A stretch of 64,000 bases of DNA from Phoronis australis (taxonomy: Eukaryota; Phoronida; Phoronidae), in contig NMRA01000070.1 of the NCBI GenBank assembly GCA_002633005.1, forward strand, positions 378,271 to 442,270, in the 5' to 3' direction. The number at the start of each line of letters is the position of its first letter. Within the stretch, counting starts at the first letter, position 1. This document shows, in pieces, positions 41,401-52,716 of the stretch. The translations under genes were made by a program, and so were the position numbers. The notes beneath the pieces are model-generated. The model worked only from the letters and a program-made list of their open reading frames with translations, searched no databases and had not been told where the DNA came from.

Positions 41401-44400
41401 CGCTCGCACAAACAAAAGCGTTTTTTGAGACCAGGTACTAAATGTGACAATCACTAGCAATCAAAGAAACAGAGGAGCTAAACAGGACCATCTTCTGAGG
41501 TGACACTGTTGTTATAAATCCCTCCCGTTTCTCAAGCAGACAATGTTGTAATTTAGTTTTCTTTAAGGTATATATTGTGAAGGAAATTAAAAGAACATTG
41601 ATCGTAGACGCATAAAGAAATAGTCAGAAATTAACGCTATAAATTTTGTTGAGGAAATACTTGTCATTTTTTGTTGAGGAAATACTTGTCATTTTTTGTT
41701 GATAAGCCGGTAGGATAACTTATGATTGTAGTCTGTAATTTATTGTGACACTGGACAGAGCATCATAATGTTTGTGATCACCAGAATGTCAATCTGAAAT
41801 AAAGTACATGTATGTTTGAAAAGGCGAATCTACAGTAGCAGTTAGTGAACTCCACATAGTAAAATTAGGGACACTACAGTAACAGTTAGTGAACAAAATT
41901 AGGGACACTACAGTAACAGTTAGTNAGTGAACTCCACATAGTAAAATTAGGAACACTACAGTAACAGTTAGTGAACTCCACATAGTAAAACTAGGAACAC
42001 TACAGTAGCAGTTAGTGAACTCCACATAGTAAAACTAGGAACACTACAGTCAAAGCTGTAAAATGGTCACCAGACGAGTTCAGAAGTTTGTTTAGATGGC
42101 ACTGTGTATGGTTTTGATTAGTAAATTGAATAATGTTTACTCTTATTGCAGATGTATTTGAACCATTCCTTAGAGCATATGTGGCCAAGTATAAGTTTAA
42201 AGCTCTGGATACTGACGAGTGGAAAGATTTTCTCTATTCGCACTTCAATGACAAGGTGAGCGATTGATTTAAAATTATCTCTCTCCCTCCCTCTCTCTCT
42301 CTCCCTAACTCTCTCCCTCCCTCTTCCTCTCCCTCAAGCACATTATACGGGGGCGCTCACAAATATGTCTCTTCCGTGCTAATTCACTACCTGCTCTCCA
42401 CCAACACAGTCAGTTTATTGGTTTTATTAGATTCTCCGATCCACGTTTGTTTGGTCATCCCATCGGCATTATGTCGTGTTTTATACCCTGTCACCTCTGT
42501 TCTATGAAACCACTGAAGTTAGGGCTGCATTTTATAAATGCCGCAAGAAATCTTCAGAAGCTGTGAATTTTCTTCTGTAATTCAACATTTCAGCCTTTGT
42601 GAACAATCCTTTCAGTAGCTGACTAGTCAATTTAAGTAATAGTTATGTTTCTGCTTAGTAAATATAAAAAATATTTCTTCACTGCTTCACTGCCTCTTCA
42701 CTTTTGTTTTGTATCAAAGTATTGGTGATAATATCATAGTAGTCTAAAAGTGACCTGTGTGTTTAAATATGACATGGAATGGGTATTACTTTAAAACAGT
42801 GCTGTTATAAACCAACTGGTCACCTGACAACTTAATCTGATTCCAGACAGACGTATTAGACAAGGTGGACTGGCAGGGTTGGTTGTACACGCCGGGCATG
42901 CCACCTCTAAAGCCATGGTAACAAGCTTTGTTTTATTAAGGAAAATATCACCTATTTAGAACCTAATATTATGAACACAAGCAATTTATTTTCTAATTTT
43001 TGTCATAAAAGATATGTTGCACCATAGTGATGTTTTATCATTTTCAAGGTCTGTAGTAAAGCTGAGTGACCCAAAAGGAACTTTGTACAACATTTTTAGT
43101 TCTAGTTCTTTCTGGTGCCTGTGATTGAAACTTTGTGGAAAGATTATCCATAGGAGTTATGTCTACAAAACATGAAAAAATAAATGAACTTATACGGGAT
43201 TATTTTTAAAAAGTTGTGGGTTTGGGTTGTTTTTAATCACCTATAGAATATTTTTTGAAAAGTGCATTCGCAACAATTTTAGAACCCCTTGAAAATGAAA
43301 ACTGGCAATTAAGCAGTAGTTTTTGTTCAGAATTGGTGGGATATTACTACATGATTTTCTGTTCATATTGATTGAAATACCATCACTGCTTAATAATCAG
43401 TGTTTTAATTAGACTGATTATAATTCTAATTATTCTCAAGGTGTCTACTCTATGCTCAAACTTAACACTGTGGCTGTTGCAAAAATAAATGTTTCATAGA
43501 GGACTGCACGCATAACTTAAACTATGCTGCATGAATCAAGGTCCAAACTGAACAAAAGCTGATGGCAAAGTGGCTCTGGTTTCGCCAATTTGCTTATAAG
43601 TCTTTAAAGCATGAAGCACATGTTGAATGCTTATAACAAAAGCTTTTGCTTCGAAATTCAATGGTTAGTATCAAAAATGTGCTTATGAGGTTGAAATTTA
43701 TAGATGTATTTGCATGCTCCTAACTATGCTATTTTAACATAATCTATGCTAAACAAAGTGTAGATGTATTCGTTGACCGCACCACGTCATGATACATTGG
43801 CGGACATGGTTCTTAAACACATTTGGCAACTTTCAAGCTACTTCATATTCACATCATCGCTACAGCGGCGGATCTAGGATACCATAAGGGGGGTCAACAT
43901 GTTGCCTTGGGGAATTGGGCAAAGCGCGATTGTATGTTCACAGGCGGCCAAAAAGTTGCGGGGCCGAGGGTGTGGACCTATTCGCAAATTCTGTCAGTGG
44001 ACTAAAAAATAAAAAACGAGAACACGATTCTGCCACGATCTGGGATCTGAACCCCCGTCATCCGCTACCGGTCCTAGTTACTGAACTCAATATTTCCTCA
44101 TGCTTCATGCTGTTGGTGTTTCATTTTGATTGCGCCTAAGCGCTATATGTTGTGTTTCTAACTAATTTGGCTAAGCGGTCACTGAGATAAAGAATTAGCC
44201 TGCAATTTCCACTTAAAGTTGTAACAATGATGAATGACGTGTATTTATCTCCCTTGTAGGTATGACACCAGCCTAGCTGACGTCTGCACCACCTTGTGTC
44301 AGAAGTGGGCCACTGCTTCTGATCAGGACCTGTTACAGTTCACAGAGGCCGACCTTAAAGACTTAGCGTCCAAGCAAATGAATCAGTTCCTTGCAGAGCT

Positions 44401-46128
44401 TTTGGATGAGGTACATTCCTTCTTGCTTTTGTTGTCTTGGAGTAGTTTTGATTCTAGTTAGGGAATCACTTTGTGTTTTGACTGTATTAAGTATTACAAC
44501 ATTTCGTGTCAAAATTGTTGAGAAACTTTTGAAATAGGCCACTTGCCACTGATGGCATGTCTATAGTCTGAAGGCCCTCACATCTGAAGATCTCTTGTTT
44601 GGATTTACAATCCTTCTGGCTATTAATCTGAAAACCCTTTGATCAGACGTGGTTATAGGATGGCATGCCCAGACTGATGGATCTTTCAAATTGTCCCTTT
44701 GGGTAGCAGTCCATTCAGGTTATAGGACACTTAACACTGCATTTTGCCCTGATTAGCTGATCAAAAAAAATTGATTTAGGCCTGATACTCTCATAAAAAG
44801 TTTCCTTATGGATTTCATTTTCATTACCAATTCAAGTCACAGGTAATGCATGCATGTATCATTTTCAACTTATAGTTTTTCTCTTATTTTTCAGTCAAAG
44901 CTGTCACATGCCAAGATAAAACGCATGGAGACAGTCTATGGTCTCAAGAAAATCAAGAACTATGAGATCAAATTCAGGTATTCAGGCTTGTGTTTGTGTG
45001 AATCTAGAGGTAAAGTATACCAGGATTTATGAGCTTGTTTTAGGTTTTTTATAAGAAGCAAAAATAATTTTACATACGCTGTAACCAGTGTTGCTTTGTC
45101 TTATCAAATTTTGAAAAGGTCTGACAAAAACTCATATTGTTCAAATATTGTAGGTCAAAAAGGGCAGTTTTTATGAATTGTTTTTAAAATATTCCACTTA
45201 AGTTCCATTAAACAAAAAAGAATTGATGATTTAGAAAACTGTAAGAGGGTTTTTTGAGATTTCATTGTGAAAGTTTATATGAAATGAAATTTGGTGGTGA
45301 TATTGATAACATTGTTTCTGTATCAATGTACCTTTTTTGTTAATTTCCAACAAAAGGACACGGTCTCGTTACCCAATTAATGGCAGACTGGTAAAAAGTT
45401 AAAAACAGTCCTACATTCAGAAAATATAAACTTTTGTCAATAGATATAGTTTTCTTGGTATTTGGCTAAATATTCAAACTTGTCAATAACGTCCTACATG
45501 ATCTTAAAGGCAGACAAAATTGCTTTCATTTATTATTGTGGTGCAAGAACGTGGGCGTTTGTCTATCTCTTTGTGTTGTGGTTGCAGTTGGATCCGACTG
45601 TGTATAAAGGCCGACTACGAGGACATTATTGAGGATGCGCTCAACTTTGTAAGATCTCAGGGAAGAATGAAATATGTGCGTCCAGTCTACAGGTTAGTGT
45701 TCTCCATCCAGAAACACACTCCGTAAGGAACATCTTTTTGGACACAGTTGAACAGCGTTAGTCTGTAGAAGAAGTACATTTCATGCAGAAAAATAGAGAA
45801 TTTCTGACAGATTGATGGATTTATTATGCTATGTTGCATTTAGTTTTGATATACATCGGTAATTTTCCGTCAAAGCTGTGTTAAGCACTAATGGTGATAA
45901 TCAAGAAATTAGACATAGCTGGAATATTAGTGTATAATAATATGTAAACACGGTGAAATGTAAAACTAATGCTGGGCGCTTCTATTCTGAATTTCTTTTT
46001 CTTCTAGGGATCTCTTTGCGTGGGAGAAATCCAGGGACAGAGCTATTGCCAACTTCCAAGCTGTGCGAGATGAGATGCATATTGTGTGTGCTGGTCTTGT
46101 GGCTAAGGATCTTGAACTAACAGAATGA
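29451..46128 (+). CDS. LTA4H: Leukotriene A4 hydrolase / aminopeptidase, complete
   Basis: Fifteen exons, all GT-AG and in phase: 29451-29624, 30026-30162, 30968-31148, 33816-33973, 35096-35168, 37603-37743, 38446-38540, 39383-39494, 40653-40800, 42152-42255, 42847-42917, 44260-44410, 44895-44977, 45588-45692, 46008-46128; 617 residues (human 611). M1 family cytosolic zinc enzyme: hydrolyses leukotriene A4 to B4 and trims peptides such as Pro-Gly-Pro. Seen: GGMEN (E276), zinc ligands H300, H304, E323 in HEITH...NEG, general base E301, proton donor Y389, D381 (human D375, needed for epoxide hydrolysis), R569 and K571 (carboxylate grip). Odd: F384 replaces human Y378, the suicide-inactivation residue, and P142 replaces A137. 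Exon 3 is repeated in the assembly. An upstream in-frame ATG (29355) could add 32 residues. Aminopeptidase B is less likely, given [10 protein letters not shown] and the C-terminal GRMK. Confidence 0.96.
30804..33390. repeat. Triplicated LTA4H exon 3 region joined by single Ns
   Basis: Block 30804-31818 recurs as 31820-32834 (offset 1016, nearly identical), then an N at 32854 and a third partial block 32855-33390 (matching 31004-31539) with several single-base differences. Exon 3 copies fall at 30968-31148, 31984-32164 and 32855-32999 (the last lacks its first 36 bases). The breaks coincide with lone Ns, so unmerged haplotypes or a scaffolding error is the best reading. Confidence 0.85.
35719..36975 (+). 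repeat. Mobile element B, copy 2, with CTCF-like motifs on minus
   Basis: Starts with the hairpin ATGCGCCCACATA/TATGTGGACGCAT and ends GCGCATTTCAACGCTCCGCG, the reverse layout of 16505-18262. Eight CCACTAGGxGGC-type words read on minus, at about 35888, 36032, 36190, 36337, 36474, 36606, 36752 and 36869, again as three subunits with a period near 445 bases. It lies in the LTA4H intron between exons 5 and 6. Confidence 0.75.
37906..38290. repeat. Terminal-inverted-repeat element, family A, old copy 3
   Basis: Aligns along its length with 2-404 (for example GAGTTTCTAGT, AAAAACTCAAGATTTCGAGTT) but is much more diverged. It lies in the LTA4H intron after exon 6. Confidence 0.65.
40838..41030. repeat. 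Degenerate dispersed repeat, copy 2
   Basis: Partner of 2246-2420 (shared TGGGCAAAAAGGTCC), inside the LTA4H intron after exon 9. Ends with a C run and GCACATG. Confidence 0.45.
41365..41412. repeat. CA-rich microsatellite
   Basis: Imperfect (CACACG/CGCACA)n run in an LTA4H intron. Confidence 0.6.
41820..42055. repeat. 44-base tandem repeat, about five copies
   Basis: Unit of the type GAACTCCACATAGTAAAATT followed by AGGAACACTACAGTAACAGTTAGT to 44 bases; copies start near 41847, 41929, 41973 and 42017, with a shortened one at 41891. An N at 41925 marks an uncertain copy number. It lies in the LTA4H intron before exon 10. Confidence 0.85.
42282..42340. repeat. CT-rich microsatellite
   Basis: (CTCTCCCT)n-like tract just after LTA4H exon 10. 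Confidence 0.7.
43866..44140 (-). repeat. SINE-like dispersed repeat, copy 2
   Basis: Same family and orientation as 881-1160. The reverse strand carries GGTTCAGATCC (B-box-like). It lies 120 bases before LTA4H exon 12. Confidence 0.6.
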
Positions 46129-49100
46129 GCTTCAGTTAGGTGTTTGGATGATTCAACAGATAATACACACGTGGCGTGAATAGTCTTCAGACATATGCAA
46201 TTACACCGTCTCTGAGCAGACGTGTCGTCCCTAGGTTAATTAGAAATCGAATGTGGCTTTTTCTTAAAGCCTTCCTCGATTGCATTTTTTTTATTCTTCG
46301 TGTTTCTGGCCATTATGAGGATCATAGCAAGTGTTAGTCTTCACAGTCAAGAAAACGTTGGAATCAGTCAAATGTTCACCAGTCAGTTGGTGCTTGAACT
46401 TGACTTTTGAACCATCTTATGTCACCTCGAGAACACGGAAGGAACTGTGAGGAAAGGCGTACTGCAATGGTCAAAAGCTGTATTACTGAAGACAACAAGG
46501 ATTTTGGAAATAGACGTGGGATAACTTTTATTGACACACTGTAATTAAGTCTAGCCAGTAGGTGCATAAAAATTGAGTCTCAATCACGTGTTATTTTGTC
46601 TTCAATATCAATCACTGTTTTCATTGACTAACAAAAGGACAGTTTAGAACAGATGACCAAACTAATGGGAGATACCAAAACTTTAATGTTAGTTTTGGGG
46701 TTAAGTATTTTGCGCATGGAAATAGACAGATCCCTACTCTAAACTGAAGGCCCGGTCGGTCAATTGACCCATAACTCAGTTTTTCTGTTAGTTTGTTAGC
46801 GATGCAACAGCGACTACATTAGAATGCCCCTACGGTCATTTCTCTAATAGTTCGTACAATAATGTAAAAACTATTTTTTTCTTGACATCTTTGGGTTCAA
46901 ATTAATACAGACAAAAGTGGCGGCAGAAACTATTAGAAATGAAACTGGAGTGTTTGACTTTTACTACTAGTATAGCAAACAATTGGTGCAGATGATCCAA
47001 ATAGTTGACACTTAGTGATTTGTGTTCTTGTTTAGGTATACAAAGTGCTATTTTACCAATCCCAAAAATGTGCACAATTTTTTTTACAATGCAGGTACCT
47101 GTAGAGCTATCTTTCCCTCAGACACCTTCAGCACGAACTATTTGAAAGAAGTGCCGTGTTTCAAGGGTGGTGTACGAATATTGGAGTGTATGATCTGTTA
47201 GAGAAATGGCTTTAATTTTTAAGTAGTGCTGAGTAGTGAAACAACTCTAGTAAGGTCAAAGGTCAGTGTGGTGACTGATGCTGGCCAATGAGGTGACTGG
47301 AAATACATGGCTTGTTTTGTTTTTTCAAGGGCTTCTAATATTGTTGTGAAAACCCGAAATTTTTCAAAAGTATTTCCTGTTGGTAGCTATGTCACGACCA
47401 TTTTAGAAAAGTCTGGGTGCAGGTGGATTGGCCGGCATGGTCTATGGGCCAATTTGGAGGACCTGTGGGCCGTGTTATTTTTTGTTCTTTGCATCCAATT
47501 TTAGTAGGGCCCTTTGTCTCTAGTTAAGCAATGACAGTGCGTCAATGAAACTATTTTTGCGTCAATGATGAGGTGCGCGTTCCAAAAGTTACCCCTGCTA
47601 TTGTACAGAACTTTGTAATGGCAAAGTATCATTCTAGTTCACATACCACATGAGAACATAAATTTCATTTGTCTGCCATATTGTGTCCTACCTAAGTTGG
47701 TGAGATTTTACCATAAAGTTGTGTAAAGTTTACTAACCATTTTTGAGGAGTAAGTGGTGTTGTTTTAAGTATATTTTGGACAGCGAAACAGAAGGAAAAT
47801 ATGCAGTTTTAATAAAAGTATTACTAGAAACTTGGTTTACTAAAAAGTACCATTGCCATTCAAGATATCCTTGGGGGAGGTGTGGTGCTGCCTGTAGACT
47901 TTGACCCAAAAGGTTGACTTAAGCTATCTCGTGACAAAAAAAAAATTGTGTGGTGTCACTGATGCTGAAATTTTAGTTTTATACATGTATGAGAACTGGA
48001 CTGCTTTGCGTAGAGCCAAGAATCTCGAAATAATGCAAAATCACGCAAGACCTAGCAAGATATTGCCGTGCGCTTCAACTGAAGCGTGTGTGTGATTAAG
48101 GAATACGGAATGCAACATCGGATCTGCTTGAAAACAGAAAAAATGTCCAGAATAATATTTAAATAAGGGAAATTGCATGTGATTCTACTGTTCATGAGTG
48201 TATGTTTTATCATGAAAATGTGGTTGTGCTTGTTCGAATAAAAATGTACCCTTTTATCTGCAAACAAAAGAGTGATTTCTACCTGTGATTTAGTTAGCGT
48301 TAATTGATCGCCTGGTGGGATGCCGAAAACGGGTTTACCGTGCTTTATAATATAATGGATATATGGAGCGCTGTATCCTTACAGACGATGCTATCCACCC
48401 AGGGGCATTTGCGAGGTAGCAGGAAGTCCTGAATGGACGAATGTTTCCGTGGTGGGTTACAAACTTTGTTTTTCAAGTGATCCGCACGGACGGTTTTCGT
48501 TAACAACGAAACTTTCTCATCGTGGTCTCTCTTGCGAACTGCAGTTCTAAACTATTAAACTGCTATTCAATTTCTTTCCATTTTTGACAGGAGGCGCTAG
48601 TTACACGTGTTTGACGCAATGTTAATGCTAACACGGTATCTTATTTGAACTGCAACTTTGAACATGTGCTGTTTTTGAGAAAGGAACTGCGTAACTTTGT
48701 AAGATTACTGTGGCTCCTGTGTTGAGAACTGTGGCTTGTGAGATAAAAGTGAATTATGGGAAAGGAACGCTGTGAATGAGAGTCAATGTCTATGCTGTCC
48801 GCGTGATCGAGGAAGATTTGACAGAAACAAAAATAGGTTCAAGTGTACCACGTATTAAATGATTTGATTCTAACCAATATGTTCACATTATGCGTAATGC
48901 GTAGCGTTGCTGCTAGCTTCCCGCGCTGGTCCGTTGCACCTTGGGTTAAATTATAGATACTCGTTATTTTACACAAATTTCTGTTGATTCTCAACAGTTA
49001 CACTAACGATTTTCTTCCTCAAAGGGTATTTATTATTTATAGTAATTCACGTTGGCGTCGATTAATTTTGACTGCGGTTTATGGCGCAAAGGCACACTTC

Positions 49101-51289
49101 CTTAAAAATCCAAATAGCAATCATGTTAGTCTTGATAAAGGAAACGAATTGAATTTGCATTGTTTTCCTGTAGAAAACACAAATCGTAAGGATCGTGGGC
49201 GAGTGGTTTTGACATCCAGTGCGCCTCCCTAGCCATGTCTGAATTTTTACCCTGGGTTATTAGGGCCGTGATGAGTTGATAAATCTGATCACGTTGTGAA
49301 CATTTGGGGATTTTGATAAATGGAACACAAGAAATGAGTGAAACTGCGCTTGAGATTTTATGGGAAAATGTCTGTGCTCACATTTATCAGCTCTGCAATG
49401 CTATGCAAGTCAATTATAATAATATATAACTAGTTATTATAATGATTTATGACTGCCAATAGCATTATGGTGACTCTGAAAAACAATGTGTGATTTTGGC
49501 GTCTCTACACTTCAGTGACTGGTATTAGAGCTTCTGTTGTAAATAACTAAAATAGGCTTAGTCGCATTCGATTTTCATGTCTGGTAAGTCACGTCGCTTC
49601 CTTCTTGCTATGTTTTAACTTAAGTATATAAGTCTCAAATTCCAGTTACTGTTTTACGTGTGTAGTAACTCAACTGTCAAAGCCAGTGAATGTTTAAAAT
49701 TGTAGATTCTCAAATGGTATCTTGCGATCACGGTCGGACTTATAGTTAAGGATCAACGCGCGCCTCAGAATTTATTGCCAGCGCTATTGATTAATTAGAG
49801 TTAGATACTGAACAAAAAATGCAATGGACGCCCAATCAAAACCCTGTACTCTCTCGTCTGTTCGCGATTAGTCATCGAATTATGATCCGTTTTACAGCAT
49901 AGCACAACAACCACATCTCATGAATTCCTGTAGGCCTACGCAAACTCGAGGGCGCGCGTGTTGTCAGTTACCTTTCACCGGCGCAAACTCATTACTCATT
50001 CCACAATCGTCTGGAGGATTGGAATTGCTTTGGCGAACTGACTTACACGTAACGTGTTACGACAAGTTATAACGACGATGTTGGGAAGTGAACCCGTTCT
50101 GATCACTGAGGAATTTAAGAAAACGTGGTGCGCACGGTTTGTAAGTTTTAATCTACGTATGTTCCCGATATTCATATCGACTTCTTGAAGCGGTTTGTCG
50201 CAGTAGAACAAGATTATTCACAATTAGATGAGGGCTGTTTTATCAGTTGCTAATGTGGGCATATTGAGTTGTGCCTATGTGTTAGCGATTCGTTATCAGT
50301 GACGGCGAATGTTTTCACACTCATCCAGGTGAATAGTGTAACTATTGGTTGTTCGACTCTCAAGGCGAATTTCATTTATTTTCCAATGAATGTTCAGGGT
50401 AAAGCGAAGTCGTATTTTCAAAGGTGTTTTGAGCCAACTGAGCATGGAAACATTTGATGATTACCTTAAACAAACTAATCTCAAAATAACCCTCCTATGG
50501 TGAGCTATTTAGCATTCATGGCAACACCTGAGAGTGAGTTTAAAGCTGCCCAGCTTTAGAATAGTTTGCTAACCCTGTCGGATGGCTTTTTCAAGACATT
50601 CCATCCTCGCATGTCGACGGACCCAGATGATTTGGTTGGGATCAGTTGGGTGGCAGGAAAAGGTTTCTTGGGGCATTAGTGAAACTGGTTTATAATTCGA
50701 GTTTCAAGCCACAGTGAGTAAGAAGAGCCTTTCAGCTTTCATTTTCGGTTGCACACCGCCTGTGTTAAAGACGCGTCGATGAACTGAACAGTCTCACTCG
50801 ACTTATTGATCCTCCTCAACTTGTGAACGAGATGAAATAACCAGGCCTCGGTCGTGCGTGACATCTCACAAAGTGGCACTTTACCGCATTCAGCTCTTGG
50901 AAAAGTGTGCCTGAGGTATATTTACGTGAACGCTTTAGGGCTGAAACGTTTCATACACTTCAAACGTTTTAAATTCGTCGCATAAGAAAGCGATTCGGTT
51001 TAACTAAAGCATTTTTTTAAAATTGGATTTATGTTCGCGAGAATCCAGCTTGAGTTTACGAGTGCATACATTGATCATGTTTGTCAGATCAGGATTATTA
51101 AAACCGGTATACACGTGTGCGTCCGTCAGATTGATCTTAAGGAAGAGTTTGATCTTTGCGCATAAAATCGCAATGAAAACTCACTTATATGCTGAAATTG
51201 TCAACGTGACGTGAAAATCATTTCACACGTGTGCATGTGGGTGCACATTGCAATCTGTGCTATTTAGATTATGGAATTAGCTTACTTTT
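46129..51289. other. Long stretch without a recognised gene
   Basis: The 3' flank of LTA4H and intergenic DNA. Many short frames occur, but none has a domain or paired splice sites. Between about 50230 and 50800 several short, protein-like stretches lie in different frames and might be a decayed coding relic, but no family is recognised. Confidence 0.4.
47253..47265 (+). promoter_or_regulatory. Perfect DR1 nuclear-receptor half-site pair
   Basis: AGGTCA-A-AGGTCA, the ideal site for RXR partners or HNF4. It lies 1.1 kb after the LTA4H stop. A match of this length can arise by chance in 64 kb with low but real probability. Confidence 0.3.
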
Positions 51290-51630
51290 CATGCGCCCAC
51301 ATATACGCATGTGTGGGTGCATATATACACGTGTGGGTGCACATATACACAGGTGTGGGTGCATAACACGTGTGAGTGCATATATACACGTGTGTGCGTG
51401 CCTATCATCTCTGCTTCCAATTGTTAATTTGATTTTTTAGATTTGCTTCTGTGTCTTTTGATATCCAAGGCAAATAGTTTTCTATGGCGTCTTCCTATTT
51501 TTGGACAGTGTGGTTTGACGTACTCTGCACCATCTCATGAGTGGCCACTTTACGATGCTGATAAGCACCCCGTTTGCGGTGCATTGGGGGTGCATTTCAA
51601 GGCTTTGCGCTGCTATTGATTTTCATGGTA
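51290..51630 (+). repeat. Mobile element B, short copy 3
   Basis: Opens ATGCGCCCACATATACGCAT and closes GTGCATTTCAAGGCTTTGCG, matching the ends of 35719-36975, with nearly all the tandem interior missing and a TGTGGGTGCATATATACACG minisatellite near the start. Confidence 0.65.
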
Positions 51631-52716
51631 CGCTTAGATGTACATGGTAACTGCGTAACACACACGTAACCTAGTCACAAAACTCAGTTTGTGCAAATGC
51701 GTACACGTTCCCAAGGAAATGAAGAAAAGCGGAATTTGATAATGCCATTTTTCTGTCGCGTTATGCAACCGCCTGATCGGATCAATCCTTTCGTTGCTTA
51801 TGACATTTATTTCACGTAACAGGCGCCTCACCCTCGTTACAAATACATGATGCATCTAATCCTAATATCACTATTTCGACGTTTCTCGGCATTAATTAGA
51901 GTTGCATTTCGCCCCGTTTAGATGGCTTAAAGCAAAACAAAAATCGAATTTGGCGTTTTACTCTCATAAGATAAGTCTCACGATACTGCTTACTCTGATA
52001 GGGTTCCATTTCCAACTCAAGCCGCAGACAATGCGTATATGCGCCACTTTACGAAATGGCACTTTTAGGGTTGGCCAGCAAACACTGGAGCGTTTTCTTG
52101 AGCCACAGCGATTTCGATGCAGTTGTTGGTAACGAAACTAGAATTCTTTCACAGTGAGGAATATCATGGGATATCGTTTATGAGAGTAAAGAGCATAATT
52201 CAATCTTCGTGTTTTGTTAGCTAAACAGGGCGAAATACAGGTTTATTAAATATTTATCAGTTTTACCGTTCAATTAAGTATCAAATTCCTGGGTGTGCAG
52301 AATACCTCTGAACGCTGTACACCTTTTCAATTGTTGCATAGCTAGATAACTTTGAAAAAAATTATTGAGTATTTTGCAAAAAAAAATCAAATATTTTTTC
52401 ACCCTAGCAATACTGTATAAAACAATGCAGCGCGTCACTAAGGCTTCTTAAACTAATCAACCGCTTGTATATAATTACAGGTACTAACTCAAGATCACAG
52501 CTGTGACCCAATGGTGGTTTGATTTATTCCTTTCCGTGCATAGGAAATATTCGGAGCATTGTTTTGGATACTCGAAGCTCCAACACTGCACGTCGCCTAC
52601 ATTTCTCCAATTGGTGCGATTAATCGTTGCGTGATTCGTAATTAAATCGTGGAAATGTAATATGTAGTAATTTCTAATAATTTCTGCAAACACACTTCGA
52701 TGATAGCAGCGTTACT
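51631..52716. other. No gene seen; 5' flank of the condensation-fold gene
   Basis: Probable promoter and leader of the gene at 52717. An acceptor-like TATATAATTACAG near 52481 may end a 5' untranslated intron. Confidence 0.4.

Noticed and set aside
41820-42055. Regular 44-base repeats as a CRISPR array
   Set aside because: There are no variable spacers and no cas genes, and it lies in an intron of an animal gene. It is a plain tandem repeat.
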